In this document: positions 9,238-19,392 of the stretch, one piece after another
How the letters are laid out: each line of letters opens with the position of its first letter
Position numbering within the stretch: position 1 is the stretch's first letter
NCBI RefSeq assembly: GCF_900112205.1
Contig: NZ_FOKW01000006.1
Coordinates: 238,883 to 302,882, forward strand
DNA: 64,000 nucleotides
Source of the DNA: Natronobacterium haloterrestre
Lineage (GTDB): Archaea; Halobacteriota; Halobacteria; Halobacteriales; Natrialbaceae
Direction of reading: 5' to 3'
Position numbers and translations under genes: made by a program
Notes under the pieces: model-generated
What the model was told of the DNA's origin: nothing
Database searches by the model: none
What the model saw: the letters and a program-made list of their open reading frames with translations, nothing else

Positions 9238-9996
9238 TTATTTGAAGGCGACACACCGACAGACGCTGGACTCCCCGCCGCGGAACCGCCACGGGAAGGT
9301 GCCGATCTGGACGCGCTCGTTGAGTAGTTCCTCGGGTACCTGTGCGTTCTCGACGTGGATCGTCCCCTCGGGGAACAGCTCGGTGTGCATGAGCTGGTAC
9401 CCCTCCGGCGGGAAGATCTCGTCCAGGTCGTCGACGCCGAGGTGGTCGGCCGCCTCCTCGGCGAGTTCGGGGCGGATGTCGCGGATGACCGTGTTCATCG
9501 GGTGGTCCGCGCTGCCACAGTCGAGGATGAGGTAGTTGATGTTCATCTCCTTGCACCACTCGGCGAACTCCGCGTTCGGACCGGGATGTTTGCAGAAGTA
9601 CCGGTGGGGGTCGGCGTTCTCCGTGTGCCAGGCGTACTCCTGGTAGCCCGTGTGAATGAACAGGATGTCGCCCTCGCGGACGTCACAGACGTCCTCGATC
9701 ATTTCGCTCGTGTAGACGTCGTAGTCGCCGACCTTGTCGGAGATGTCGGCGACGACGGCGTCCCCGACGAGTTCGTCGAGGCCCACCTGTTCGATGTCCC
9801 GCCCGTGAGCGACGAAGTGTTTCTCGCCGTCCAGGTGGGTCCCGGTGTGGTTCATGAACTCGATCTTCTGGCCGTTTACCTTCTCGGTGTCGAGGCTCTT
9901 CTCGTACCACACCTTCGGGTTGTCGTAGGTCGGCCACGCCGGCGTATCCTGTGACCACGGCTGGGTCAGGTCGTACATCTCGTAACCGTCGAGCAT
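9238..9996 (-). CDS. Cyclase-family metal hydrolase (kynurenine formamidase-like)
   Basis: Member of the cyclase/kynurenine formamidase/isatin hydrolase family, 252 residues from ATG 9996 (a GTG at 10005 is an alternative). It shows the metal-binding motif HTGTHLDGEKHF near residue 50, the family start YDLTQPWSQDTPAWPTY, GDILFIHTGYQEY and a C-terminal HTELFPEG...HVEN pattern. Such enzymes hydrolyse amide bonds in N-heterocycle breakdown. A TATA (aagtttaagtg, minus) lies about 27 bases upstream of the start. The divergent neighbour is the FAD subunit of a molybdenum hydroxylase, which supports a role in ring cleavage after hydroxylation. The specific substrate is unknown. Confidence 0.88.
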   Translation of the reverse strand: MLDGYEMYDLTQPWSQDTPAWPTYDNPKVWYEKSLDTEKVNGQKIEFMNHTGTHLDGEKHFVAHGRDIEQVGLDELVGDAVVADISDKVGDYDVYTSEMIEDVCDVREGDILFIHTGYQEYAWHTENADPHRYFCKHPGPNAEFAEWCKEMNINYLILDCGSADHPMNTVIRDIRPELAEEAADHLGVDDLDEIFPPEGYQLMHTELFPEGTIHVENAQVPEELLNERVQIGTFPWRFRGGESSVCRCVAFK

Positions 9997-10005
9997 ACCA
10001 TCCAC

Positions 10006-10243
10006 ATTTCGCGCTCGTCACTTAAACTTACGTGAACGGGCGAAACCGAGTCCGCTCGGTACGTTACCCTTCAGCGTGCCAACATGCAACAACACTTATT
10101 AGTAACGTTACGGAAAATAGGTGATATCCGCGTGACCGACACATGATTTCCCATACCACCCACCAGTATCGCTCGCGTTCGCGCCCGCGTTCGCACGGGA
10201 ACGGACGGCGGACCGCTGTAGACACGCTGTCGCGAGGGGATCC
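10006..10243. promoter_or_regulatory. Divergent promoter region with a 10-base palindrome
   Basis: 238-base spacer between the cyclase gene and the Mo-hydroxylase FAD subunit. It contains the TATA element for the minus gene at about 10019-10029. A perfect palindrome gtaacgttac at 10102-10111 lies beside a TATA-like cacttattag on the plus side. A regulator bound at the palindrome could act on the plus-strand genes. No open frame here looks real. Confidence 0.4.
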
Positions 10244-11161
10244 ATGAAGCCGGCTCCGTTCACTCACCACCGACCGGAGACCGTCGAGGAGACCGTCGAG
10301 TTGCTGGCCGACCTCGAGGACGTGGAGTTGCTCGCGGGCAACCAGTCGCTGGGGATCGTGATGGCGAACCGGCTGGCGACGCCGGATCACCTCGTCGACC
10401 TGAACGGCCTCGAGGAGCTCCAGTACGTCGAGGAGACCGACGACGGGGTCCGGATCGGGGCGATGACCCGCCACCGGACGCTCGAGCGTTCGGATCGGCT
10501 CGCGGCGCTCGTCCCGATGCTCCCCGAAGCCGCGGAACAGATCGCTGGCCCCTCGGTTCGCAACCAGGGAACGCTCGGGGGCAGCATCGGCGAGGCCGAC
10601 CCTGCGGGGAACTACCCGGCTGCCCTGGTGGCGCTCGACGGCGTGCTCCACCTGCGATCGGCCGACGAGAGCCGCGAGGTGACCGCCGACGACTACTTCA
10701 TCGCCTACATGTTCACGGACCTCCGCGAGGAGGAACTCATCGAGGCGGTCACGGTGCCGACCGACCCGTTCCCGCCCGAACGCACCGGGATGGCGTTTCT
10801 CGAACTCAAGCGGGCGGCCCAGACCTGGCCGACGGTCAGCGCGGCGACCGCCGTACGGGTCGACGACCCCTCGGCCGACGATCCGGTCCTCGAGGAGGTC
10901 CGGATCGCCCTGGCGAACGCGGCAGACATCCCGCTTCGCGTTCCGGACGCGGAGGACGTCCTCGAGGGCGAACCCCTCTCGGAGGCGGGCCTCGCGGAGG
11001 CGGCCGAGATCGTCACCGATGCGGTCACGCCCGAGGGGGAGATGCACGCGGACCGAGACTACAAGGAGGAAGTGGCCGGCGAGTACGCGAAACGCTCGCT
11101 CGAAACGTCGTACGAACGCGCGATCGATGGGGAGACCCAGCACGGAGACACAACATGCTAG
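10244..11161 (+). CDS. Molybdenum hydroxylase FAD-binding subunit (CoxM/XdhB type)
   Basis: FAD-binding medium subunit of a xanthine dehydrogenase/CO dehydrogenase-family enzyme, 305 residues. It passes electrons from the 2Fe-2S centres to an acceptor. The two FAD-contacting loops are present as LLAGNQSLG (usually AGGQSL) and NQGTLGGSIGEADPAGNYPA (usually TIGGSLAHADPAAE). The C-terminal CO_deh_flav_C domain begins around FLELKRAAQTWPTVSAATAV. It overlaps the CoxG-like gene by 7 bases, so the two are one operon. The MoCo and Fe-S subunits are encoded on the other strand just downstream. Confidence 0.92.
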   Translation: MKPAPFTHHRPETVEETVELLADLEDVELLAGNQSLGIVMANRLATPDHLVDLNGLEELQYVEETDDGVRIGAMTRHRTLERSDRLAALVPMLPEAAEQIAGPSVRNQGTLGGSIGEADPAGNYPAALVALDGVLHLRSADESREVTADDYFIAYMFTDLREEELIEAVTVPTDPFPPERTGMAFLELKRAAQTWPTVSAATAVRVDDPSADDPVLEEVRIALANAADIPLRVPDAEDVLEGEPLSEAGLAEAAEIVTDAVTPEGEMHADRDYKEEVAGEYAKRSLETSYERAIDGETQHGDTTC

Positions 11162-11664
11162 AATTCACTGGCGAAAACGAGATGGAACAGTCGACGGACG
11201 AACTCTGGCCGTACTTCACGGACACCGACGTCCTCGCGGAGTGTGCGCCCGGATGCAAGGAGATGACGCTCAAGTCGCCCCACGAGATCGAGGCGGTGCT
11301 CGCGGTCGGCGTCGGCAGCGTCAAACCCGAGTTCGACGTGGACGTCGTCGTCACCGAGGCTGACCGCCCCAACTCACTCGAGATGAAGGCGGTCGGCCAC
11401 GCCCCGCGCAACGAGTTCGAGACCACCGCGGAGATGGAGTTGCAGGAGAACGACGACGGCGGGACGACGGTCGTCTGGTCGGCCTCGGCCGACGTCTCGG
11501 GGACGATCGCCAGCCTGGGCGGCCGCGCGCTGAAGAGCGTCACCAACCGCCTGGTGAAGAAGTTCTTCTCGAACATGCAGGAAAAAGCCGCCGACGGGGT
11601 CGACGCCGAGTCCGAACTCGAGGCGGCGCCGACCGAGGACGTGACCCTCGAGTCGGGCGACTGA
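11155..11664 (+). CDS. CoxG-like SRPBCC-domain protein
   Basis: Carbon monoxide dehydrogenase subunit G family, 169 residues. The START/SRPBCC fold begins EFTGENEMEQSTDELWPYFTDTDVLAECAPGCKE, typical of CoxG. It ends in an amphipathic acidic tail after LGGRALKSVTNRLVKKFFSNM. In bacteria CoxG helps anchor Mo hydroxylases to the membrane; that role here is by analogy. It is translationally coupled to the FAD subunit (start codon inside the preceding gene). A T-run follows the stop at about 11672. Confidence 0.9.
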   Translation: MLEFTGENEMEQSTDELWPYFTDTDVLAECAPGCKEMTLKSPHEIEAVLAVGVGSVKPEFDVDVVVTEADRPNSLEMKAVGHAPRNEFETTAEMELQENDDGGTTVVWSASADVSGTIASLGGRALKSVTNRLVKKFFSNMQEKAADGVDAESELEAAPTEDVTLESGD

Positions 11665-11690
11665 CGCCGCGTTTTTGATTCGAGTCGTCT

Positions 11691-11732
11691 GCCGTTCGCC
11701 GTTCGCCGTTCGCCGTTCGCCGTTCGCCGTTC
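11691..11732. repeat. Heptamer microsatellite, six copies of gccgttc
   Basis: Six perfect tandem copies of a 7-base unit (42 bases) in the 238-base gap between the convergent CoxG-like and MoCo-subunit genes. A G-rich stretch of gtcggg-type repeats follows at about 11812-11838. No open frame uses it. It probably varies by slippage. Confidence 0.95.
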
Positions 11733-11902
11733 GTCGTATTCGTCCCAGGTCCGTAGCGACGCCGCTGTCGGTGCGAGACGAGCGGGCTCGAGAAGCGGAT
11801 TCGGTTCGAGTCGGGTCGGGGTCGGGGTCGGGTCGAGTCCGATGCCGAAAGAAGCCGGGCCAAAACTGTCGTCGCGTCGGAGGGTGGGGTCGGGGCGCTA
11901 CG

Positions 11903-14419
11903 TCAGGCGTCGTCTTCGCTTTCGTCCTCCGCCTCCCGAACCTTCTCTAGCAGGTGATCCGGCGCGACCGGGATCCGATCTGCCGGCTCGTCGGCCCCTA
12001 TCGGCTCGAGGGCCGCGTTGATCGACGTGGCGATGCTCGCCGGTGCGTCGATCATCCCGCCCTCGCCGACGCCTTTCGCGCCCGTCTCGGTGTACGGCGA
12101 CGGCGTCTCGGTGTGTTCCATCTCGATCTCGGGGACGTTCTCGATGGACGGCAGCAGGTAGTCGAACAGCGTGATCGCCTGAGGCTGGCCGTCGTCCTCG
12201 TAGCCGAACTCCTCGAGCAGGGCTGCGCCGACGCCCTGGGCGATCCCGCCGTGGGCCTGTCCCTCGACGATCATCGGGTTGAGCATCGTCCCGCAATCCC
12301 GGACGGTGTAGAACTTGAGGATGTCCACCTCGCCCGTTCGGGAATCGACCTCGACGATCGGGGCGTTCGCGCCGAAGGCCGCGGTTGGGTACACCGGGAA
12401 CTTCCGGGTGAACGCTTCGTCGAACTCCTCGTGTTCGGTCGCGGGATGGTCGTAGTTGTAGCTGACGCCCGTCAGTTCCCGGTCCTCGACGTCGCGCTCG
12501 GCGTCGACGGCCGCTAGCTCGGCGAGCGACAGCGACTCGTCGCCGCCGATCCGGTCGACAGCGCCGTCCTGGTAGGCGACGTCGTCGGTCGAAACGTCCC
12601 AGTGGTCGGCCGCGACCCGCTCGGCCGCCTCGCCGACGCGTTCGGCGAGGCCGACGGTCGCCCCCGAGAGCATGACGGCCATCCGGGAGGCCGCGCTCCC
12701 GTATTCGGTGGGCGCGTCGACGCTGTCGAGGTAGTCGACCTCGATGTCGCTCGGCAGGACGCCGAGTTCGTCGGCGAGCAGTTGGGAGACCAGGGTCTGG
12801 TGGCCCTGGCCGGACGAGTCCGTCGCCAGGTACGCCTGGACCGTGCCGTCCTCACGGACCGTCGCCCGGAGGTGCTCGGGCAGTTCGTCGACCTCGTCGC
12901 GGGACCGTTCCTCGAGTTCGTCGTTCTCGGTCCGCTGGCGGTCGGTCCAGTCGGAGCCGCTGACGCCGGGTTCGATGATGACGCTCGGCTGAACCCCGCG
13001 ATACTTGCCCTCCTCGCGCCGTTCCGCGACGACCTCGGGATCGAGCAGTCCGCCGTCGCGCTCGTCGGCGATGATCTCCTCGATCCGGTCCAGGGTCGCC
13101 GGGTAGTCCCCCGAGTCGTAGATGTTCTTGGAGGGGAGGGTGTAGGGCAGCTGATCGGGCGTGATCAGGTTCCGCCGCCGGAACTCGGTCGGGTCGATTC
13201 CGATCTCGCGGGCCGCCTCGTCGACGATCATCTCGAGGGCGTAGATGTGGGGATCGACGCCGAACCCGCGGTAGGCGGTCTGGGAGGTCTTGTTCGTCAG
13301 CACGAGTTCGTACTCGTAGCCGACGTGGTCGATCTCGTAGGAGTTGGTGAGCACCGACAGCGGCTTCAGTACCTGGTTGACCGGGTACCGCGGGAACGCG
13401 CCGAAGTCGTCGACGAACCAGACGTCGAGGCCCCGCATCGTCCCGTCGTCGTCGACGGCCAGACGCATCTCGTATTCGCGGTCCGAGGAGTGCATGTCCC
13501 CGCCCTGGAGGTTCTCGAGGCGGTCCTCGTTGAACTTCACGGGCCGCTCGAGTTCCTTGCTCGCCATCGCGGCCAGGCAACAGTAGCGGTGGATGCCGAT
13601 CTTCGTCCCGTAGCTGCCGCCGACGTCGGCGGGGACGTTGACCCGGACGTCGTCGGCGTCGTACCCCAGCGGCTCGTGGATCATCTCGTCGACGAGCGTG
13701 TGCAACTGGATGTTACAGTCGATGTCGAACGAGTCGGTCTCGTCGTCGTACTGGGCGACGACGCCCGCGGTCTCGAGCGGGACGCCCGAGATCCGGCCCC
13801 ACGAGTACTCGCCGGAGACGACGTGATCGGCCTCCTCGAAGGCGTCGTCGAGGTCGCCGAACTCGAGCCGTTCGCCGTCGACGACGTTCGTCCCGACGTC
13901 GTCGTGGACGAGGACCTCGTCCTCGCGGGCCTCCATCCCGTCGGCGACGGCGTCCCGGGGATCGTACTCGACGTCGACCAGGTCGGCGACGTCCTCGGCG
14001 GCGTACCGGTCGCTCGCGACGACCACTGCCACGGGCTCGCCGACGAACCGGACCTTCTCGTCGGCCAGCGACCACTCTTCCAGGGTCGCGACGCCGTCGT
14101 CGGTCTCGACCTCCGGGATGCCGACGGGCATCGGGCCGTACTCCGCCTTGACGTCGGCCGCGGTGAGGACGAGTTCGCAGTCGGGGTGGTCCTCGGCCGC
14201 GCTCGTGTCGATCGAGACGACGTCCGCGTGGGCGTGCATGCTCCGGACCAGCGCCATGTGCAGACAGTTCTCCGGCGTGACGTCGTGGATGTACTCGGCT
14301 TTCCCCGTGAGGATCCGCCGGTCCTCGACGCGCGGGAGGCCGGTTCCCGTGAACGATTCCGTTTCGGTCTCCGGTTCGACGTCGACGTCGTCGGTTTCGG
14401 ACGGCTGTGAACTGGACAT
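11903..14419 (-). CDS. Molybdenum hydroxylase large subunit, molybdopterin-binding (xanthine dehydrogenase family)
   Basis: Catalytic MoCo subunit, 838 residues from ATG 14419 (MSSSQPSETDD); more upstream codons in the same frame belong to another reading frame of the Fe-S gene. The N-terminal a/b hammerhead domain runs from LPRVEDRRILTGKAEY. Cofactor motifs are DVGGSYGTK (a variant of the FGGGFGGK loop), TAYRGFGVDPHIYALEM, SSGQGHQTLVSQLLADELG and, near the C-terminus, KGVGEGGMIDAPASIATSIN. The Glu of GVGE is the usual catalytic base. The CO-dehydrogenase-specific AYRCSFR loop is absent, so it is not a CO dehydrogenase. The stop of the Fe-S gene lies 2 bases before its start. Confidence 0.93.
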   Translation of the reverse strand: MSSSQPSETDDVDVEPETETESFTGTGLPRVEDRRILTGKAEYIHDVTPENCLHMALVRSMHAHADVVSIDTSAAEDHPDCELVLTAADVKAEYGPMPVGIPEVETDDGVATLEEWSLADEKVRFVGEPVAVVVASDRYAAEDVADLVDVEYDPRDAVADGMEAREDEVLVHDDVGTNVVDGERLEFGDLDDAFEEADHVVSGEYSWGRISGVPLETAGVVAQYDDETDSFDIDCNIQLHTLVDEMIHEPLGYDADDVRVNVPADVGGSYGTKIGIHRYCCLAAMASKELERPVKFNEDRLENLQGGDMHSSDREYEMRLAVDDDGTMRGLDVWFVDDFGAFPRYPVNQVLKPLSVLTNSYEIDHVGYEYELVLTNKTSQTAYRGFGVDPHIYALEMIVDEAAREIGIDPTEFRRRNLITPDQLPYTLPSKNIYDSGDYPATLDRIEEIIADERDGGLLDPEVVAERREEGKYRGVQPSVIIEPGVSGSDWTDRQRTENDELEERSRDEVDELPEHLRATVREDGTVQAYLATDSSGQGHQTLVSQLLADELGVLPSDIEVDYLDSVDAPTEYGSAASRMAVMLSGATVGLAERVGEAAERVAADHWDVSTDDVAYQDGAVDRIGGDESLSLAELAAVDAERDVEDRELTGVSYNYDHPATEHEEFDEAFTRKFPVYPTAAFGANAPIVEVDSRTGEVDILKFYTVRDCGTMLNPMIVEGQAHGGIAQGVGAALLEEFGYEDDGQPQAITLFDYLLPSIENVPEIEMEHTETPSPYTETGAKGVGEGGMIDAPASIATSINAALEPIGADEPADRIPVAPDHLLEKVREAEDESEDDA

Positions 14420-14421
14420 GG

Positions 14422-14943
14422 TTACTCCCTCATCTCTTCGGCCGCCCGCTCGACGGCCTCGTAGATGTTCTGGTAGCCGGTACAGCGACAGATGTTGTCG
14501 GCCAGCCCCTCCTCGATCTCCTCGCGGGTCGGATCGGGGTTCTCCTCGAGCAGTTCCTTCGTGGCCATCACGAACCCGCTCGTGCAGAACCCACACTGGA
14601 GGGCGTGGGTCTCGTGGAACGCCTCCTGGATCGGGTGCAGCGAGCCGTCCTCGCTCTCGGCCTCGTCGGTCAGCCCCTCGACGGTCTCGATCTCTGCGCC
14701 GTCGGCCTGGACCGCGTAGGAGAGACAGCTCTTGACGGTCCGGCCGTCCTGTTCGACCGTGCAGGCACCGCAGACGCCATGCTCGCAGCCGACCCGTACG
14801 CCGTTGAGTCCACACTCGTTACGGAGGAAATCGGAGAGTTTGAGCCGTGGCTCGACCTCGGCGGTGACCTCCTCGCCGTTGACGGTCACGGTGATCTCTT
14901 CCGTGACCCGCTCGTCATAATCACCCGTGGCATCGGTACTCAT
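14422..14943 (-). CDS. Molybdenum hydroxylase [2Fe-2S] subunit (CoxS/XdhC-type small subunit)
   Basis: Small iron-sulfur subunit, 173 residues from ATG 14943. The plant-type cluster is bound by Cys53, Cys58, Cys61 and Cys73 (GCEHGVCGACTV and KSC). The second, helical-domain cluster is bound by Cys117, Cys120, Cys152 and Cys154 (QCGFCTSGFV and ICRCTGYQNI). All eight ligands are present. It is first in an operon with the large subunit (2-base gap). Electrons should pass from MoCo through both clusters to the FAD subunit at 10244, encoded on the opposite strand. Confidence 0.95.
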   Translation of the reverse strand: MSTDATGDYDERVTEEITVTVNGEEVTAEVEPRLKLSDFLRNECGLNGVRVGCEHGVCGACTVEQDGRTVKSCLSYAVQADGAEIETVEGLTDEAESEDGSLHPIQEAFHETHALQCGFCTSGFVMATKELLEENPDPTREEIEEGLADNICRCTGYQNIYEAVERAAEEMRE

Positions 14944-15099
14944 GGGAATACGTACTATGTCTTTCGACCGGGACATAAACGTTGTGTTGCCCGGAGCCGC
15001 GACTGCGTCGGGTAGCGGACGTCACGCCCGCCTCGGATCACCGGTCGAGCCTGGGGGTCCGCGGGATACACTCAAGTAGGATGAGGTGAGTTATCACGT

Positions 15100-16560
<1,461 letters not shown>

Positions 16561-16585
16561 GCGTGACAGCGAGAGTGAACGTTCG

Positions 16586-17236
16586 ATGACGGTCGTCGGC
16601 GTCGTGCTGGCCGCGGGCCGGGGCACCCGGTTCGCGGACGGCAACAAACTGCTCGCGACGGTCGGGACGGACGGCGAGCCGATCGTCTCCCGTGCGGCCC
16701 GCACGCTCGACGTCGGGGGCGTCGACCGCGTCCTCGCGGTGGTGGGCCACGACGCCGACGCCGTCGGCGAGGCCGTCGCGGACCGCGTCGACGGGACGGT
16801 TCACAACCCTGAGTACGAGCGCGGGCAGAGTACGTCCGTTCGCGCGGGCGCTCGAGCGGCCCGCGAACACGGTGCCGAGGCCGCCGTGTTCCTGCCGGGC
16901 GACATGCCTCGGGTCGATCCCGGAACGGTAACGCGGCTCGTCGACGAGTACCGGGCGACCGACGCCCCGGTCGTCGTGCCGGTCCGCGACGGACGGCGCG
17001 GGAACCCGGTGTTGTTCGACTCGTCGCTGTTCGACGAACTGACCGAGATTTCGGGCGATACGGGCGGCCGGGCGCTGTTCGATTCGGTCGACGTCCGCCG
17101 CGTCGCCGTAACGGATCCCGGAATTCACCGCGACGTCGATACCGTCGCGGACCTCGAACGAATGCGTCAGTCCGACGGTGGCGACGGTTCCGACGGCTCG
17201 GACGGCTCGGACGGCTCCGACGGCGACCGCTCGTGA
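16586..17236 (+). CDS. MobA/MocA-like molybdenum cofactor nucleotidyltransferase
   Basis: NTP-transferase-like protein, 216 residues, probably attaching CMP to molybdopterin for the Mo hydroxylase (MocA type). It shows the N-terminal nucleotide loop VVLAAGRGTRFADGNKLL, the pattern PEYERGQSTSVRAGARAA, FLPGDMPRVDPGTV (metal/nucleotide site) and PVRDGRRGNPVLFD. The last 25 or so residues are a low-complexity GSD repeat encoded by 9-base tandem repeats. Those same bases also encode the C-terminal repeat of the convergent XdhC gene. The position between an amidohydrolase and XdhC fits a dedicated MoCo maturation role. Confidence 0.88.
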   Translation: MTVVGVVLAAGRGTRFADGNKLLATVGTDGEPIVSRAARTLDVGGVDRVLAVVGHDADAVGEAVADRVDGTVHNPEYERGQSTSVRAGARAAREHGAEAAVFLPGDMPRVDPGTVTRLVDEYRATDAPVVVPVRDGRRGNPVLFDSSLFDELTEISGDTGGRALFDSVDVRRVAVTDPGIHRDVDTVADLERMRQSDGGDGSDGSDGSDGSDGDRS

Positions 17237-18360
17237 ATCGGCCCCGCACGGTCGCGTAGCCGTCCTCCTTCTCGATCGTTACTCACCGCGAGTACCTCCG
17301 AGACGATGCTGAGCGCGATCTCGACGGGTTCGCCCCCGCCCAGGTCCAGTCCGACGGGCGAGGCGATCCGGTCACGGTCCTCGTCCGTCAGCGTCACGCC
17401 TTCCTCCTGCAGGTCGTCCCGTAGCCGCTCGAACCGCTCGCGCGGCCCCATCAGCCCGATGAACGGCGCCGGCGTCGACAGGAGCGCCTCGAGCGCGAGT
17501 CGGTCGTCGAGGAGGTTGTGGGACATGACGACGACGAACGTGCGGTCGTCGACCAGCTCATCGAGGTCGCTCGGATGGGTCGCCACGACCCGGTCGGCAC
17601 GCGGGAACGACGATTCGTCGGCCTGTGCCCCGCGGGCCGTCGCGACCGTCACCTCGAGGCCGACCTCCCGGGCCAGCCGCGTCACCGGCCGGACGTCCGG
17701 CTGGCCGCCGAAGACGAGCAGGCGTTTTACGGGCTCGATCCCGTCGACGAAGAGGTCGACGTCCCCGCCGTCGGTCGCGACGGTCCGACGCTCCCAGCGG
17801 CCGTCGGCCGCTCGCTCGCGGGCGTCCGCGAGGACCGCCTCGAGGACGTCGTCGGGGACGGCCGGCCGGTCGTCGGGTTCGATCGGCTCCCCCTCGGCGG
17901 GAACGGTCGTCCGTGCGCCGACCGGGAGCGAATCGGTGCCGTCGACCACGGTCACCGTCGCCCGGCGTTCGCCGGCTCCGAACGCCTCGACGGGCTCGCT
18001 CCAGGAGTCGTCTACGGGTTCGACGAGGACGTCGACGATCCCTTCACAGCCCAGTCCAAGCCCCCACCCGTCATCGTCGTCGGTCAGGTCGAACGTGACG
18101 ACGGTCGGCGAGCCGTCCGCGAGGACCTCGCCTGCAACCTCTCGGAGTGGACCCTCGAGACAGCCGGCCGTGATACCGCCGTAGGTCGATCCGTCCCTCC
18201 CGAGGAGCATCTTCGCGCCGGGCCGCCGGTAGGCGGATCCGTCGACGCCGACCACCGTGGCGACCGCACGTCCCCCGTCTCCCTCGAGGGTCCGCTCGAG
18301 GCGTTCGAACAGCTCGAGTCGGGGAACGCCCCACGGATCCGTCGGTTCGCTGTCGATCAT
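17167..18360 (-). CDS. xdhC: XdhC/CoxI-family molybdoenzyme maturation protein
   Basis: Maturation factor that binds MoCo and delivers it, sulfurated, to xanthine-dehydrogenase-type enzymes; 397 residues from ATG 18360 (MIDSEPTDPWGVPRLELF). The N-terminal XdhC_CoxI domain shows VATVVGVDGSAYRRPGAKML and TYGGITAGCLEGPLREVA with a conserved Cys. The middle has WGLGLGCEGIVDVLVEPV. The C-terminal Rossmann domain begins LLVFGGQPDVRPVTRLAREVG and contains FVVVMSHNLLDDRLALEALL and FIGLMGPRERFERL. The last residues are a (Ser-Glu-Pro)n repeat overlapping the MobA-like gene on the other strand. Confidence 0.92.
   Translation of the reverse strand: MIDSEPTDPWGVPRLELFERLERTLEGDGGRAVATVVGVDGSAYRRPGAKMLLGRDGSTYGGITAGCLEGPLREVAGEVLADGSPTVVTFDLTDDDDGWGLGLGCEGIVDVLVEPVDDSWSEPVEAFGAGERRATVTVVDGTDSLPVGARTTVPAEGEPIEPDDRPAVPDDVLEAVLADARERAADGRWERRTVATDGGDVDLFVDGIEPVKRLLVFGGQPDVRPVTRLAREVGLEVTVATARGAQADESSFPRADRVVATHPSDLDELVDDRTFVVVMSHNLLDDRLALEALLSTPAPFIGLMGPRERFERLRDDLQEEGVTLTDEDRDRIASPVGLDLGGGEPVEIALSIVSEVLAVSNDREGGRLRDRAGPIHERSPSEPSEPSEPSEPSPPSD
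17182..17224. repeat. 9-base tandem repeat coding on both strands
   Basis: Tandem copies of tcggacggc-type units lie inside the 70-base 3' overlap of two convergent genes. They read as Gly-Ser-Asp repeats on the plus strand and Ser-Glu-Pro repeats on the minus strand. Confidence 0.85.
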
Positions 18361-18627
18361 ATGCAGTGTGTTACCCTCATGCAGTATATTCGTTGTCCCT
18401 CGGCGGCTGTTCCACCATGTGGGATCGTTCGGTTCGACTGGGGATGCTCGATCGTCCACTTTTCCACGTGTATTCCGCCGCTTATCCTTCGAGTCCCTCG
18501 TCTGGCAACGCGTGGCGCTCGGTGTTTCGGAAGCGACGTCGTCCGCCGCTAAGTCCAGTGCCAATCGTTATCATGTATTGTTCCGCGATGATGAACGCTT
18601 ATGTTGGTCGATCGTTATTGGTATGAT

Positions 18628-19392
18628 ATGGCAACACCCGGCTCGGACGGAATACAGGCGGTCGACCGAGCGTTCGACATCGTGGAATCGTTGAACGATC
18701 TCGATGGGGCGGGCGTCTCGGAACTGGCCGACCACGTGGACCTCCCGAAGAGTACCGTTCACAATCACCTGAAGACGCTCGAGCGGGCCGAATACGTCGT
18801 TCGTGACGGCGACGAGTACCGGACGAGCCTGAAGTTCCTCCAGCTCAGCGAGACGGCCCGGACCCAGCAGGAACTCTACCGGGTCGCCCGTTCGGAGGTC
18901 GACCAGTTGGCCGAGAAGACGGGCGAGATTTCCGCGCTGATGACGGAGGAGCACGGTCGCGGCGTCTTCCTCTACCGCAGCCGCGGGTCCGAAGCCGCCC
19001 GCATCGACACCTGCGTCGGCGACCGAGTCCCCATTCACTGTACGGCACTCGGCAAGGCGATCCTGGCCTTCCTGCCGGAGGGGCGCCGAACCGAGATCAT
19101 CGACCGCCACGGGCTGTCGGCGGTCAGCCCGAACACCATCACGGATCGCGAGGTCCTGGCCGAGGAACTCGAGTCGGTCCGCGAAGAACGCATCGCCTAC
19201 GACGACGAGGAACGCCTCAACGGGCTCCGAAGCGTCGCAGCGCCCATCCTCGACGGCTCGGGGTCTGTCATCGGCTCGATCAGCGTCGCCGGGCCGACCC
19301 ACCGCATGCGGGGCGACCGCTTCGAGACGGCGGTCCCCGAGACGGTGCTCGGAATCGCGAACGTGATCGAACTCAACCTCGAGCACTCCTGA
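18628..19392 (+). CDS. IclR-family transcriptional regulator
   Basis: DNA-binding regulator, 254 residues from ATG 18628 (MATPGSDGIQAVDRAF). The winged helix-turn-helix (about 8-65) reads FDIVESLNDLDGAGVSEL then DLPKSTVHNHLKTLERAEYV. The IclR effector domain (about 80-250) has GDRVPIHCTALGKAILAFLP, FGLR-like GLRSVAAPILDG and GSISVAGPTHRM. It is divergent from xdhC, with about 267 bases between the starts. IclR proteins usually regulate adjacent catabolic genes, so it is the likely pathway regulator of the upstream island. Confidence 0.93.
   Translation: MATPGSDGIQAVDRAFDIVESLNDLDGAGVSELADHVDLPKSTVHNHLKTLERAEYVVRDGDEYRTSLKFLQLSETARTQQELYRVARSEVDQLAEKTGEISALMTEEHGRGVFLYRSRGSEAARIDTCVGDRVPIHCTALGKAILAFLPEGRRTEIIDRHGLSAVSPNTITDREVLAEELESVREERIAYDDEERLNGLRSVAAPILDGSGSVIGSISVAGPTHRMRGDRFETAVPETVLGIANVIELNLEHS

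Noticed and set aside
12602..14410. A 602-codon open frame opposite the MoCo subunit
   Set aside because: Same-size shadow of a high-GC gene; composition is unlike halophile proteins and it lacks domains.
10244..14943. Aerobic CO dehydrogenase
   Set aside because: The subunits look Cox-like, but the CO-dehydrogenase-specific Cys loop (AYRCSFR) is replaced by AYRGFGV.
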